NCBI GenBank assembly: GCA_019918135.1 | Contig: WBZZ01004810.1 | Span: forward strand, 131,001-195,000 | DNA from: Paulinella micropora | Taxonomy: Eukaryota; Cercozoa; Imbricatea; Euglyphida; Paulinellidae | DNA length: 64,000 nt | Direction of reading: 5' to 3' | In this document: positions 27,452-39,800 of the stretch, one piece after another | How positions within the stretch are numbered: the stretch's first letter is position 1 | How the letters are laid out: each line of letters starts with the position of its first letter | Program-made: the position numbers and the translations under genes | Notes under the pieces: generated by a model | The model's input: only the letters and a program-made list of their open reading frames with translations | The model's database searches: none | What the model was told of the DNA's origin: nothing

Positions 27452-28202
27452 TCATATATTTTTATTACAAAAAACGTGTGGTGGGAAGCTTGAGCAAGAG
27501 AGAAGCCGAACCCGCCTGAAAGCAAAAGCTTCCCCCTTCCCTCCTCTCCAGCCTGCGCTAGCGGGCTGGAGACGGTTTTGACTGACTCTGTCTTTTTGTG
27601 TGTTCTTATCCCTGCCCTGCTTTTCATAGCCAAGGCTGGAAAGCCAGGGGCCGAACGACCGCTTTCCCATCCTGGTGAGCTCGCCAGCAGCGTCCCTAAG
27701 CCGGAGCCAAGACAGCATCGGCAAAGCCCTATCAGAAGACATCGCAGACCTCAGAGAATCCGTGTCGTCGCTGTGTGCATCCTGTGGCTTCTTCTGATCT
27801 TTCTCAGCCCTGACAAACTCACTGTCCTGGACAGTGGAGTAGAACTGAGCGAGTGCTTCGTGCAGAGTTTTCATTTCCGGGTAGCTCTCGCGGCACGTAG
27901 AGCAAACCACCAGACTCTTGAGGATGTAGTACAGGTAGACACAAGCATAATACCCGCCGTTGGCCGGTGCACGAGAGCCGATGGGATTCACGGGCAGAAC
28001 GGGGGCGTTTGCAACACTGGTTGCAATTATCCGATTTTAATGTATAACCTCTCGGTGTGGGGGAAAACACCCAGCCCGAGCCTTTCGCCTGTTCTGCTTG
28101 ATAATGCTGATCGATTTCGGCCATCAGATCCAGGCTTCTAACAATTGTTTTGGCGTCGCTTTGGAAGGCATCCTTGCTAAATATTTTCAGTGAAGTGCCC
28201 AT
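27452..28202 (-). CDS. Candidate spliced gene of unknown function (copy B)
   Basis: Same arrangement as 43-781: exon 1 is 28202-28069, a 52-nt intron ends just before 28016, and exon 2 runs to 27452. One C fewer in a homopolymer gives a different C-terminus (GEAFAFRRVRLL...) from copy A. Splicing is inferred. Confidence 0.35.
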
Positions 28203-28452
28203 TGAAGTGCAGAAAAATACAAAAAATCGGGGGCATGCCAAAAAATGTTCGGCCGGCCGGACTGAAATGTGAAAGGAAATTCTCGGAAAATTGTAACATG
28301 CTAAAATATATAGATCGACAGTCACTCGATCCCCCCCCCCCCCCTTTCTTCTGGGGTGACTAAGGCGAACGGCAGCAGGGAGAAAAAAAATCACGACGAG
28401 CGCAAAAATCGTTGGTCGCTAACCAGTCGAATTTAGCACCCTATCCGTGCAC

Positions 28453-29250
28453 ATTCGCCTTTTGCCGAAATTTGCGGCACGCCAAGAAAATAAAAGCTTG
28501 CGAAGGACATTTCGGCAATGGCAAATTAGCTCCAGCAAAATTTTTGGAAACAAAAGCGGGCGGGGAAAAAAATGTCAGTGAAATTTTCCCCGCCCGCTCT
28601 TGTTTCCCCAAAAATCTCCTAGAGCTAATTTGCCAGTGCCGAAATGTCCTTTGCAATTTTTTTTCTCAAGATGCAGTTTGCGGTGAATTTCGCGGCAAGT
28701 GCACAGGCGCCGGAATTTACGGGCATTTGCCTTTTGCCGCAGTTTGTGGCGAATTTCGCGGCAAGTGCACAGGCGCCGCCATTGACGGACATCAGCCTTT
28801 TTGCCGAAGTTTGCGGCACGCCAAGAAAATAAAAGCTTGCGAAGGACATTTCGGCAATGGCAAATTAGCTCCAGCAAAATTTTTGGGGAAACAAAAGCGG
28901 GCGGGGATAAAAATGTCAGTCAAATTTTCCCCGCCCGCTCTTGTTTCCCCAAAAATTTTGCTAGAGCTAATTTGCCAGTGCGAAATGTCCTTTGCAATTT
29001 TTTTTTCTCAAGATGCAGTTTGCGGTGAATTTCGCGACAAGTGCACAGGCGCCGGAATTTACGGACATTTGCCTTTTGCCGCAGTTTGTGGCGAATTTCG
29101 CGGCAAATGCACAGGCGCCGGAATTTACGGGCATTTGCCTTTTGCCGCAGTTTGTGGTGAATTTCGCGGCAAGTGCACAGGCGCCGCCATTGACGGACAT
29201 TCGCCTTTTTGCCGAAGTTTGCGGCGCGCCAAGAAAAAGAAAGCATGCAA
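28453..29250. repeat. Hairpin array, copy B
   Basis: Two long imperfect hairpins and the short tandem units of the array described at 1031-2165. Confidence 0.8.
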
Positions 29251-29530
29251 AGGACATTTCTCCTCTCCCCGTGCCTGGCCGCTAACAGCAACTCCTTTGC
29301 CGCCCCTCTCTCTGCCCCCCCCCCCTCCCCATATCTCACCCGCGCTACCTTTTTTTTTCCCCTCTCTCTGCTCACACTTGACCCCCGCTGCCAGGTGCAC
29401 GCTCTCCTCTCACCACCCTGGTTCATCATCTCGGTCCTTCCTTGTTTAAAAAAAAACCCTAAAGATCTTTTCTGGCCGACAGGCAGACCAGACAGCCGCA
29501 AAAAGAAAAGAGCAGGGCCGGCACTCACAA

Positions 29531-30442
29531 ATGAGCGAACTAAGTTTTGATTTCGCGCTCAAGACGGGGCTGCCCGGATGTTACGGCAGGCTCTGGTGCC
29601 AGCTCAGGCAGGCCAACCATGCCGGCCAGCTACTGCTAAAAGACCTTGATACTAAGGAAAACAAATGGGAAATACAAGCAAGAGCGGACCCCGGGCGCCC
29701 CGTGGCGGTCAGCCTTTTTGGCCTGGTGCCTCTGTCGGCCGACAGGCACAAGGGCATCACGTGCATAGACCGAACGCTGGTGTGGGCGGATAAATGGTCC
29801 GGGGCCGGGGCGTTCAGTATCGAGAGCCTCGAGTGGGCCGCAGACGAACGTCAAAGAAAATCGGCAGCGGACACAAGGACCGAGCTTAAAACACTGTTAG
29901 AACAGTTGTCCACCGAATTTAACGGGTGCGTCATGAATTCCAACGTACCCTTTGCCCAGACCACAGGCAGGATTAGACACCTGGACTTTCGCGAAAGCTT
30001 GTTCGGGGGCTGTAGGATGCCGGGGGCAGTGGAAATGTGGCTGCTGCAAAGGCAGGTAAGAACCGCGTACAAGGGGCCCACGCTTGAGGAGCTTAAAGAG
30101 GCCGCGAACGTTTGCGCCCGGGCTACCGACGTAGACGAGAGGTGGCTGGCTGCCGTTAGCAACGATGCGCTGTGCCACTGGGCGTACCAGTGCGCCTGGG
30201 CCCTGCGGCGCCTAGGTCTGACGGAGGCGCTGGTGTGGCAACACCAGGACCTGCAAGACAAGAGTGCACGAGAGTGGATAAGCAAGGCCCGCAAATCGCG
30301 CAGTTCCGTTAGCAAGCCTTTGCAAAGGCTGCTGGCGCTGGGCGGCGAGGTTTTGGCAGAAATTCTAGGGATCTTCAGCCGGGCGCAATGGTACTTGGAG
30401 GACAGGCTAGACGTGTGCGGCCGCGTTGGGTTTTTCAGATAG
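29531..30442 (+). CDS. Protein of unknown function (303 aa)
   Basis: The ATG at 29531 opens a 303-codon frame (MSELSFDFALKTGLPGCYG...). It is rich in Ala, Leu, Arg and Trp, with no recognised motif and no membrane segment. Sequence up to 30025 is conserved in copy A with two amino-acid changes (F/L and R/G), which supports a real coding frame. The last residues (VGFFR) coincide with a dispersed repeat (GGGTTTTTCAGATAGAACAA) also seen near 37380, 38130 and 38450, so the natural C-terminus may be lost. It may belong to the same unit as the primase-helicase. Confidence 0.5.
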   Translation: MSELSFDFALKTGLPGCYGRLWCQLRQANHAGQLLLKDLDTKENKWEIQARADPGRPVAVSLFGLVPLSADRHKGITCIDRTLVWADKWSGAGAFSIESLEWAADERQRKSAADTRTELKTLLEQLSTEFNGCVMNSNVPFAQTTGRIRHLDFRESLFGGCRMPGAVEMWLLQRQVRTAYKGPTLEELKEAANVCARATDVDERWLAAVSNDALCHWAYQCAWALRRLGLTEALVWQHQDLQDKSAREWISKARKSRSSVSKPLQRLLALGGEVLAEILGIFSRAQWYLEDRLDVCGRVGFFR

Positions 30443-30590
30443 AACAAAAAATTCTCGTCGATCGCCAAGGAAGTTTCCCCCCAAAAGCTGTGCGCAGGCC
30501 GGGGGGAAGGCCGCGGGGGGGGGGGGTGGAAAAATTTCAGAGCCCCGAATTCTCCCAGGCCCCAGGGGCAAGAGGGGTGAAATGGTGGAA
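30424..30590. repeat. Copy of a G-rich dispersed repeat
   Basis: Begins GTTGGGTTTTTCAGATAGAA and continues through a G-run, as in the array at 36480-39300. Confidence 0.6.
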
Positions 30591-31158
30591 AAACCTACTG
30601 ACCTACTTACCTACCTACCTGCCTGCCTGCCTGTCTACCTACCAACCCACCGACCAAACTATCGACTTACCTTTGCAACCACCCGCCACAGAATTTGAAA
30701 GGGAGATGGGTAGGAAAGGACATATTAAGGCTGCTGCTGTTGCTGCTGTTAGTGCTGTTGCTGCTACAACATTTGCTGCTGCAAGTAATAGCTGCAGTGG
30801 CAGTAACACTGGCAACATCAAAACAACAACAGCAGCACCAGTAGCAGCAGCAGCTGCACTAGGAGTAGCAGCAGCAGCTGCACTAGGAGCAGCAGCAGTA
30901 GTAGCAGCCGCAGCAGCAGCACTAGGCAGTGCAGCAGCAGTAGTAGTAGTAGCAGCAGCAGCAGATATCGGCAGCAGCAGCACTAGGCAGCAGCACAGAA
31001 GCAAGAGCAGCACTAGCCTACGAGTAGCAGTAGTAGGAGTAGGAATAGGAATAAGAATAGTACGAGCGGGATTAGGAGTAGGAGTAGTCGAGCATGAGAA
31101 ACTGAGGTATAGGAGTTGGAGTAGGAGTAAGAGTAGGGGCAGGAGTAGGTGTAGGAGC

Positions 31159-31208
<50 letters not shown>

Positions 31209-31274
31209 TAGTAGTAGTAGTAGGAGGAGGAGGAGGAGGATAAGGAGGATGAATAGTAGTAGTAATAGTAGTAA

Positions 31275-31322
<48 letters not shown>

Positions 31323-31920
31323 GCCTCGGAGTAAGAGGAAGAGACAAAAATGAGAAAGAGGAGGAAGAGGAGGACGAGTAAGAGAAGAAGCAGCTGTGCT
31401 GCTACTGCTGCTGCTGCCCCTACCACCGCTGCTGCATTGCTGCCCTCCTACTGCCACTCTCATTATATTTTTTACTCCTCCTACTCCTGCTCCTACTCCT
31501 GCTCCTCCACCTGCTCCCGCTCTTTCTACTCCTCTCCTTTTACCTCTTCCTACTTTCCCCTTCTCCTCTTCAAGGGTTCCTCTTCTTCCTAGTCCCCCTC
31601 ATCCTCCTCATCCTCTTCATCCTCCACCTCTTACTTCTCCTCTTTCCTATTCCTACTCCTACTTCTTCTTCCTACTCCTCGTCTTGCTACTTTCCTCCTC
31701 CTACTCCAACTACTATGTAACTAGTCTACTCTACTCTCGTAAGATCTCTCGTACTCCTACTACTACTCTTTCCTCTTCATCATCTCAACTCTCCTCCAAC
31801 GTCACTGCTACAACTACTCCAACTCCTACTCCTGCTCTCTCCTGCCTACTCGTAAGCAGTGGCTGCGTCGCAGCAGCAGCAGTGGAAGCAGGTGTAAGCA
31901 GAAAGAGAGAAGGGAACGAG
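30590..31920. repeat. Microsatellite block (CCTA, GCT/GCA, AGT, TCC types)
   Basis: CTAC/CTGC tetramers (30598-30650), GCT and GCA trimers (30730-31000), a long AGT array (about 31158-31322) and pyrimidine-rich TCC/CTA runs (31440-31830). ORFs rich in Ser, Leu, Thr or Tyr across it are products of the repeats. No gene is seen. Confidence 0.85.
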
Positions 31921-32085
31921 AATCAATAGAGACGAGCATTGAAGGACTGAACTGAAGACGCGTATGTGGGTATTCGTACCACTCGAATAGATTTCGTTAG
32001 ATCTTTCTTTTCATGGTAAGCATGTATAGGTAGGAAGGTAGTTAGGTAAGGTAAGACTGGTGAGGTAGGTAAGGGAAGGCAGTTT

Positions 32086-32340
32086 CGGGCATTGGCCGCT
32101 GACCCGGCGATTTTGGCGAGCTGGTCGTGCACAACGGGGGCGGGCAGAAAAAAAATTTTGGGGAGGGGAGGGGGCCCGGCAAATTTTTTTTGGGGAAGGC
32201 CCGGAGGGGGGGAAAAAATCCCCCGGGAAAAAATTCCCCCCCCCCCCCACAAAAAATTCCCCCAGAAAAAATCCCCACAAAAAAATTCCTCCCGCCCCAG
32301 CTCTCCCGGAGAAATTTCGGGGAGGGAAACAAATAATCAC
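32086..32340. repeat. Copy of the G-rich dispersed repeat family
   Basis: Contains GCCGCTGACCCGGCGATTTT followed by G-runs. The same core occurs near 36910, 37626, 38726 and (diverged) 39145. Confidence 0.7.
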
Positions 32341-32578
32341 GTGAATTACGAATTTTTAAGTGCCACTTGCCACCCGGTTTGCTCCAAAGTCTCATCCTTG
32401 GTGATCCATCATTTTCTTTGTCCCATTCCCTCGGAGTCCCGAATCCTGTTCACCCCTCGCTCTTTTTCTTTCGGCTTGCCCCCTCTCCCGCATCTTCTCT
32501 TTCCCCCCAGCCCTGTCTTTTTTTTGTTTGCCTCTCCCAATCCGTCCATATTTCACCCCTTTCCTCGTCTGTTAAAAG

Positions 32579-32680
32579 AGAGAGAGAGAGACAGAGAGAG
32601 ACAAGCATATGTTACATACATACACGCACACACATACACAAACACCAACACACACACATACACACACGCTCGCACCCACT

Positions 32681-32713
<33 letters not shown>

Positions 32714-33288
32714 TCAAGCCCACACACACTCACACACACACACATACACAATCAAGTTTTACCTTGGCTTGTTGGCGCCCCATGTAGTTCATATTGTTGC
32801 TTGGTAAGCTTCGTCTAAGTAGACTAGTGCCCACCAGGGATCCCAGCAAAGCCCAACCAACCATCACTCGTTTGGATCCGTGATTTCGGTCACGGAAATA
32901 CACATACACAAACACACAAACACACCAACACACAAATAATGCATACATACACACTCACATACAGAGACTACACACACAACAAAGAAAAACACGAAGACAA
33001 ACACAAACACACGCACACACACACGCACACACTCACGCCTACAGACACCGACACATACACAACACACAAACACACCAACACACAAATAATGCATACATAC
33101 ACACTCACATACAGAGACTACACACACAACAAAGAAAAACACGAAGACAAACACAAGCACACCAACACACACACGCACACACTCACGCCTACAGACACCG
33201 ACACACATACACATCAGAAGACATACATACCCACATAATACATACGTACATATGTTAAATAGATCCATGCACACACTTACACAAACAC

Positions 33289-33328
<40 letters not shown>

Positions 33329-33335
33329 TCGCACC

Positions 33336-33383
<48 letters not shown>

Positions 33384-33413
33384 CCAACACACACACATAC
33401 ACACACACTTAAG

Positions 33414-33446
<33 letters not shown>

Positions 33447-33700
33447 GCTCACACACAAACACAAACACCAACAAATACAGACACACACACACACCATACA
33501 TACATACATGCAGAATACACATAAAAACATATTAAATAATACATACATACACACACACACAAACGCACACGCACACACACTCATAAACAAACACAAACAC
33601 AAAGACACAAACACAAACACACAGACAAAAACACACACACAAACACAATACATACATACATACATACAATACATGCATGCAAGACATACATGCAAGACAT
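32579..33700. repeat. CA-rich microsatellite with an internal 150-bp tandem
   Basis: Long CA and ACAA/ACAT tracts. Inside, a segment around 32906-33055 is repeated at 33056-33205 with a 150-bp period (marker AATAATGCATACATACACAC). No gene is seen. Confidence 0.85.
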
Positions 33701-35060
33701 ACATTTTTGTATTCTGTATATACCTAATTATATATATAATTCCTCTGTATATTCAGTTTTTTTGTTGTAAAGACTGTTGCTTGCTCTGTGGTTGGCTAGA
33801 ATGAGATTTGAGACGACGACCAGTGCGCAGGCCCGGACCAACAGGAAGCAGCGCAACATCGGGAACCTGGCGAAGGGAGCTTGCGGACCTTGCCCGGTCG
33901 CCTGCCGTTCGCAGGGCAGCAGGAACAGCTGTAAAGCGCACGCGCGTGCCTCGCGCGAGCACCTGCACTGGCCTCTGAACAGGCGCAGGACGGGGACTCG
34001 AGGGCTTTGGCCGATGCGTTTGTCCGGCCTTGCCGGAAACCAGAGCCAGACCAGGAATGTGTACATATGTATGTATGTATTGTGTGGGTGTGTCTGTGTG
34101 TGCGTGTCTGTGTGTATGCATGTGTGTCTGTGTATGTGTGTATGTGTGTGGGCGCGCCGCGCGCGCGTGCGTGTGTGTGTGTGTGTGCGTATGTGTGTGT
34201 GTGTGTGTGTGGCCTGCAGGAGCGTCCAGCTGTGCTCTGCTGCTATCCTACCTTGTGCACATCCAGCTGTGCTGCTCCTTACCTCGTGCCACATGCCTGG
34301 ATAGCGACCCGCCGGTAGCGCCAATGAGTCCGATCATGCCAGACAAGCATCCGGCCGATGGTGCCTGCCTCCTGCTTGTGCTATCTTCCGTCAGAGCTAG
34401 TGCCTCTCCCTCTGGCGCGTACACTCACGCCGCTGCGGACTGCAAGTATCTGAAGAAAAAAGCATGTTCTGCCACAGTCTCTTGTTCTTAATTTTGTTTG
34501 TCAACTGTGCTAGGCTGTGCAAATACCCCGCTACAGCTACTCCTTCCATCGTATGGTTCGCGCCCTGTCCCTCGCGCTACTCATCATTTAGGCTATGGCT
34601 GACGTCGGAGACCACGACTACCAGTGGCACAAGACGAGACGCAGCATGCAGGTAAGTCGGTTAGTCGGCTGTAGCACCCCGCCCCCCACCCCCCCCCCCC
34701 GGTCCGTCCTTCCGAAAGAAAAGAAAGAACAAACAACAGATTTCCAGGAGATCTTGATAAAAATTACGTCAAAGAATGAGGTAGTTAAAAAATTTCAGTG
34801 AAAAGCAAAGATATTTAAATAATTTTTTGAGGTTGATCACTGTCAAGTGGAAAATGCTCTGGAAAGTAATCATGCTATGAAAATTTGTTGCCGGAGCATG
34901 GAAGTATTACTAATGTGACAGCCTAGGATGTTCAAGTGTCAAAATCAACAATCAAATTACTCACATTGACAATCAGAATTCCAATGAGTGCAATTCAACG
35001 GTAGCATCAGTGTAATAATATTATTAAGTTAACTTGTATTGAGAACCAGGGTAGGTAATA
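33701..35060. other. No recognisable gene; GT microsatellite
   Basis: Unique-looking host DNA with a GT/TATG microsatellite at about 34064-34212. ORFs here are not convincing. The last 250 bases are AT-rich. Confidence 0.5.
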
Positions 35061-35067
35061 ACTTTAG

Positions 35068-35755
35068 CCCTTAACCGGGCGAGCGCTACATTTGTGGATC
35101 ATTGCCACAAATGTGGCCGCAGTGTTTTTCAAACTGAATAAAGTCATCATTTCTCAACGTAATAATACTCAAATAAGCTTGATATTAATATTTCAAGACA
35201 TGCTGGAGTCTATTAATATCGATACTACGTCAAGGTACGGAGGTAAAATCTCAAGTTATCGGCCGGAAGTGACTTAGTTATGAGAGTTGAAGACGTCTCA
35301 TGTTATCAAAAATAGGTGCCAGTTGAACGCGAGGATCCTAGTCATTGCTACAAATTTGGCAGTGTTTTTCAAACTGAATAAAATCATTATTTCTCAACGC
35401 ACTGGTAAGACTGAAATAACTTGGATATTAATATTTCAAGACATGCTCTATCGATACGTCAAGGTACGGAGGTAAAGATTCTTATCGGGAAGTGACTTAG
35501 TTATGTTATCAAAAAATAAAATCGTCGCTCCAGCGCGAGCCAGGATGCACCCACTATATATTAATGGTTGATTAAAATGACCTTTGAAGTTATCGATGAG
35601 CGGTTTTTTTTCATAGTTCGCTTAAATATGACAGAAGTAATTATTACAAACAAAGTACTGCTAATATTGCTACATTGGTGGCTTAAAACCTTTAATAATC
35701 CACAAGATCCACAAATGTGGTTTCAAACCACAAATGTGGATTGCCCGGTTAAGGG
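35068..35755. mobile_element. MITE-like non-autonomous DNA transposon (688 bp)
   Basis: It begins CCCTTAACCGGGC and ends with the exact reverse complement GCCCGGTTAAGGG (13 bp). It is flanked on both sides by TTAG. Subterminal CCACAAATGTGG palindromes occur near both ends. Internally, a stretch with TTCAAACTGAATAAA...AGTGACTTAGTTATG is present twice (about 35125-35283 and 35366-35510). No coding capacity is seen. The TTAG/TTAA-like target recalls piggyBac-type elements, but the class is not proven. Confidence 0.65.
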
Positions 35756-36480
35756 TTAGAACAGCAACCGTGCCGGACCCTGACTGGTATTAAATTACGA
35801 CTCTGTCGTAGCCGCGGGGGGGGGGGGGGGGGGTGGGGGGCTCAGTTAGTCATGAATGCGCTTGGGCTGCTGACAATTCTCACAGCTGTGTTGGAGTGCC
35901 CGGTGGCGGGGGCGAGAGAAAGTTACAGTAACGCAGAGGCGTGGGAGGTGAGCGTCGAGGCGGAGGCGACGGAGAGGGAAAGGACGGGAGGTGCGGGAGT
36001 TTGGGATGCAGGCTGGACCTAGCACACCGGGCACACACCAGCCACAGCAGCGCGGCCAGGAGCTAGCTAGCTAAGTGTACATGTCGGCGGATAAAATAGA
36101 CCAGCAGACAAGCAGACAGACAGAAAGAAAAACAGGCAGCTGAGAGATAGTCGCAAGCCTCAGGGCAAGCGCGCAGGTGTGCTTGCATGGCCTCGCAGCA
36201 CAGCCCGGTGAACTGACAACAAGACAGACAAGCACCAACATCAGGTACATACATGTAGACAACTCTGCAGCCGCATTGCAAACATGCACACAGACGCGCC
36301 TACTTCCGTGCATGTATATAACACACAAGCAACCCGGCCGCCAGGACGACCACACAAGCAGCGGACACACGTCCACAACAGAACCTCAGACAGGAAAAAA
36401 ATCAAACACCCAAATTCTCACAGGCCCCGGGGGTGGGGTTGGGGTTGAAATGGTGCCAGGGGAACCGAAAAAAAAAGAAT
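35756..36480. other. No recognisable gene
   Basis: Host DNA with a poly-G run (about 35816-35840). I see nothing further to annotate. Confidence 0.5.
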
Positions 36481-39300
36481 TGCTTGGCCGCTGACCCAGT
36501 GATTTTGGGGCGCGAATCGTTCACTTCGGACTATCTGGAGTGAAAGGAATGTTACCGAATCTTGCGCCAGTGCATTGGGATGGTTGGATTTTTCACGCGC
36601 CATCAGCCCCGCTGTTGGTGGGATTTTTCACGTGCAACCCGCCACCCCGCCTACCTAAGAAAACAAAAATTTCCTCATCGGCCGCCAATTTTTTCCCCTG
36701 ATATCCAGGGAAGGCCCCGGGAAGGGGGGGGGGGAGGGGCAGAAAACTGCGTTACTTCATTTTTTGTGGAAGACCGGGGGGGAGGGGGGGGGGGGGGCAG
36801 AAAAAAATTGTTCCATGATTTTTTGGGGAAAGCCCGGAAGGGGAGGAGGGGGGGCTGGGTGGGAATTGTGTCAGGGAAAAAAAAATCACGAGCGAAAAAG
36901 AAAATGTCGTTCGGCCGCTGACCCGGCGATTTTGGCGCGCGCATCGTGCACAAGGGGGGAGAGGGGGAGGGGGGTGGGGGGAGTTTCGACTTGTTGTTTG
37001 GAAAATTTTAATCCCCCCCCCCCCCCCTCCCTGCCTTCCCCAGAAGTCAGGGGCAAAACTTCCTTGGCGGCCGGATTTTTTTTTCTCGTACAGGCGGGGT
37101 GGCGGGCGGCACGTGAAACTTCCCGCCAACAGCGGGGATGACAGGTGGCGCGTGAAAAATCCAACCGTCCCAATGCATGCAAGATTCGTTAAAATTCCTT
37201 TCACGCAAATTAGTCCGTTTCTTCTGGGTTGACTAAGGCGAATGGTAGCAGGGAGAAAAAAAAACCACTACGAGCGCAAGAAATTGTTTGGTCGCTAACA
37301 CGTCGAATTCAGCGCCCTATCCTTGCATAACTATTTCGCGCTAAAGGAATTTTTCCGAATCTTGCGTGCGTTGGGCTTTTCAGATAGAACAAAAAATTCT
37401 CGTCGGCCGCCAAGGAAGTTTTCCCCCGACGGGCGAAGGCCGGGGGGAGGGGGGGAAGGAGAGAGAAAAATTTGTTTCCCCGATTTTCGGGGGAAGGCCG
37501 TTGGGGGTTGGGGGGGGGGGGCCGAAAAAACTCAGACCCCCGAATTCTCCCATTTCCCGAAGGGTGGGGGGGAGATGGTGTAAGGGGAAAAAAATCACGA
37601 AGAGCGAAGAAGAAAATATCATTTGGCCGCTGACCCGGCGACTTAGGCGAGCTGGTCGTGCGCAACGGACTGTTTGGCGTGAAAGAATTTAACCGAATCT
37701 TGCGTGGATTGGGATGTTTGGATTTCTCACGCGCCACCTGTCACCCCGCTGTTGGCGGCAATTTTCACGTGCCACCCGCCACCCCGACCATAGAAGAAAA
37801 AAAAATGTTCGTCCTCTGCCTCCAAATTTTTCTCCTTGATTTTTTGGGGAGGGCCGCGGGGGGGGGGGGGGGCAGAAAATTTTGTTCCTTCATTTTTTGG
37901 GGAGGGCCGGGGGGGGGGGGCCAGAAAGATTTGTTCCTTGATTTTTGGTGGAGGGCCGCGGGGGGGGGGGGGCAGAAAAAATTTGTTCCTTGATTTTTGG
38001 GGGAGGGCCCGGGGGGGGGGGGGGGTGGTGTCAGGGGGGAGCGAAAAAGTCGAATTTAGCGCCCCATCCGTGCATAACTATCTCGCGCGAAAGGAATTTT
38101 ACCGAATCTTGCGTGCGTTGGGTTTTTCAGATAGAACAAAACATTCTCGTCGGCCGCCAAGGAAGTTTTCCCCCGAAGTTGGGTGAAGGCCGGGGGGAGG
38201 GGGGGAGGAGGGGGGGGGGGCCGCAAAAAATTCAGACCCCAAATTCTCCCATTCCCCGAGGGGAAAGGGGGGGGGGGGGGAGGGGGGGGGGGCAGAAAAA
38301 TTTGTTCCTTGATTTTTGGGGGAGGGCCCGGGGGGGGGGGGGGGTGATGGTGTCAGGGGGGAGCGAAAAAGTCGAATTTAGCGCCCTATCCGTGCATAAC
38401 TATCTCGCGCGAAAGGAATTTTACCGAATCTTGCGTGCGTTGGGTTTTTCAGATAGAACAAAACATTCTCGTCTGCCGCCAAGGAAGTTTTCCCCCGAAG
38501 TTGGGTGAAAGCCGGGGGCAGGGGGGGAGGAGGGGAGGGGGGGGGCGCAAAAAATTCAGACCCCCAAATTCTCCCATTCCCCGAGGGGGAAGGGGGGGGG
38601 GAGGCTGGGGCGCAAAAAATTCAGACCCCCAAATTCTCCCATTCCCCGAGGGGAAAGGGGAGGGGGGGGGGGGAGATGGTGTCTGGGGGAAAAAAATCAC
38701 GAGCGAAAAAGAAAAAATGTAGTTTGGCCGCTGACCCGGCGATTTTGGCGAGCTGGTCGTACAATGGACTGTTTGGCGTGAAAGGAATTTAACGGAATCT
38801 TGCGTGCGTTGGGACGGTTGGATTTTTCACGCGCCACCTGTCACCCCCGCTGTTGGCGGGATTTTTCCACATGCCGCCCGCCACCCTGTCTATATTAAAA
38901 AAAAAAGTTCGTCCTCGGCCGCCAAAAAATCATTTCCCCGCTGATTTCCGGGGAAGGCCCCCCCCGGGGGGGGGGGCAGAAAAAAATGGTTACTTGATTT
39001 TTTGTGGAAGGCCGGGCGGGGGGGGGGGGGGCAACAAAAGAATTTCCCGATCAGATGCCTCCCCCCCTCCCCCCCCCCGGGGAACTTCGAGGAGGGAAAA
39101 GAAAGAACGAAATCCCACGACGAGCGAAGAAAAATTTCGTGGAACCGCTGACCCTGCAAATTTACGCGCAAAAAAAGTTTACCGAATCATACGTGAATTA
39201 GCAAGGTCGAATTTTTACGTGCCGCTGGCCACCCGCTTCGCAAAAAGAAAAAATCTTCTTTTCATCCTGGTCAATCATTTTCTTTGTCCCATTCCTCCCC
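36480..39300. repeat. Array of degenerate G-rich dispersed repeats
   Basis: Recurring blocks with GCCGCTGACCCGGCGATTTT, ACTGTTTGGCGTGAAAGGAATT, TTTTTCACGCGCCACC, and TTTTTCAGATAGAACAAAA followed by long G-runs. The units appear about five to seven times in varied order. A related stretch lies in the long direct repeats (938-1027 resembles 37229-37325). They are probably remnants of one non-coding mobile family. ORFs rich in Gly/Pro here are not genes. Confidence 0.75.
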
Positions 39301-39439
39301 CATTCCCTCCCAACTCCTGTCCCCCCCTCGCTCTTTTTGCTTTCGGCCTGCCCCGCATCTTCTCTTGCCCCCCCCCCCCCCCCTCCAACTCCGCCCTGTC
39401 TTTGTTTTTCCCCTCTCCCAACCAGTCCATATCACACTC

Positions 39440-39720
39440 CCCTCGTCAGTCTGATAAAAGAGACAGAGAGACAGAGATACAAAGACAGACAAGCGGCGGT
39501 GTACCTTCCCTTGGTCATGCCAAGCAAAAACCCCTTCATTGCCCCCCCCCCTCCCTTCTGCCCTCCTTTCTCCTTTCTCTCTCTCAAACAAAAAACAAGA
39601 CAGAGAGAGAGAAAGAGAGAGAGAGAGAGAGGAATGCAAGGGTGAAAACAAGAAAGAAAGAGAGAGAGGGTGAGGTGGTAGGGGAGGAGAGAGAGACTGA
39701 GTGAATGTGTGTGTGTGAGG
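39440..39720. repeat. GA-rich simple sequence
   Basis: GAGACAGA and GAGAGAGAA tracts on the plus strand. No gene is seen. Confidence 0.7.
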
Positions 39721-39733
39721 GGGGAAGGAGTAG

Positions 39734-39800
39734 GTAACCCTAACCCTAATCCTAACCCTAACCCTAATCCAACTACTACTATCTAACCCTAATCCAACTA
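39734..39800. repeat. Interstitial telomere-like repeats
   Basis: TAACCCTAACCCTAATCC units followed by (CTA)n. This is the TTAGGG-type telomere sequence in degenerate form inside the window. Confidence 0.75.

Larger units (their letters stand above)
27423..30025. repeat. Long direct repeat, copy B
   Basis: Second copy of the sequence at 1-2941, same orientation, with one hairpin unit fewer. The match ends inside the 303-aa ORF, which is complete here. Confidence 0.9.

Noticed and set aside
30730-31900. Ser-, Ala-, Leu- or Tyr-rich ORFs over trimer repeats
   Set aside because: All frames are open because of the repeats; no conserved composition or start context.
32579-33700. Long ORFs rich in Thr/His or Cys/Val
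   Set aside because: They are translations of CA/GT microsatellites on either strand.
33728-34490. Several overlapping ORFs on both strands near the GT microsatellite
   Set aside because: None has a recognisable domain and most extend into the microsatellite.
36480-39300. Gly/Pro-rich ORFs in the G-rich repeat field
   Set aside because: They depend on homopolymer runs and are not kept between repeat copies.
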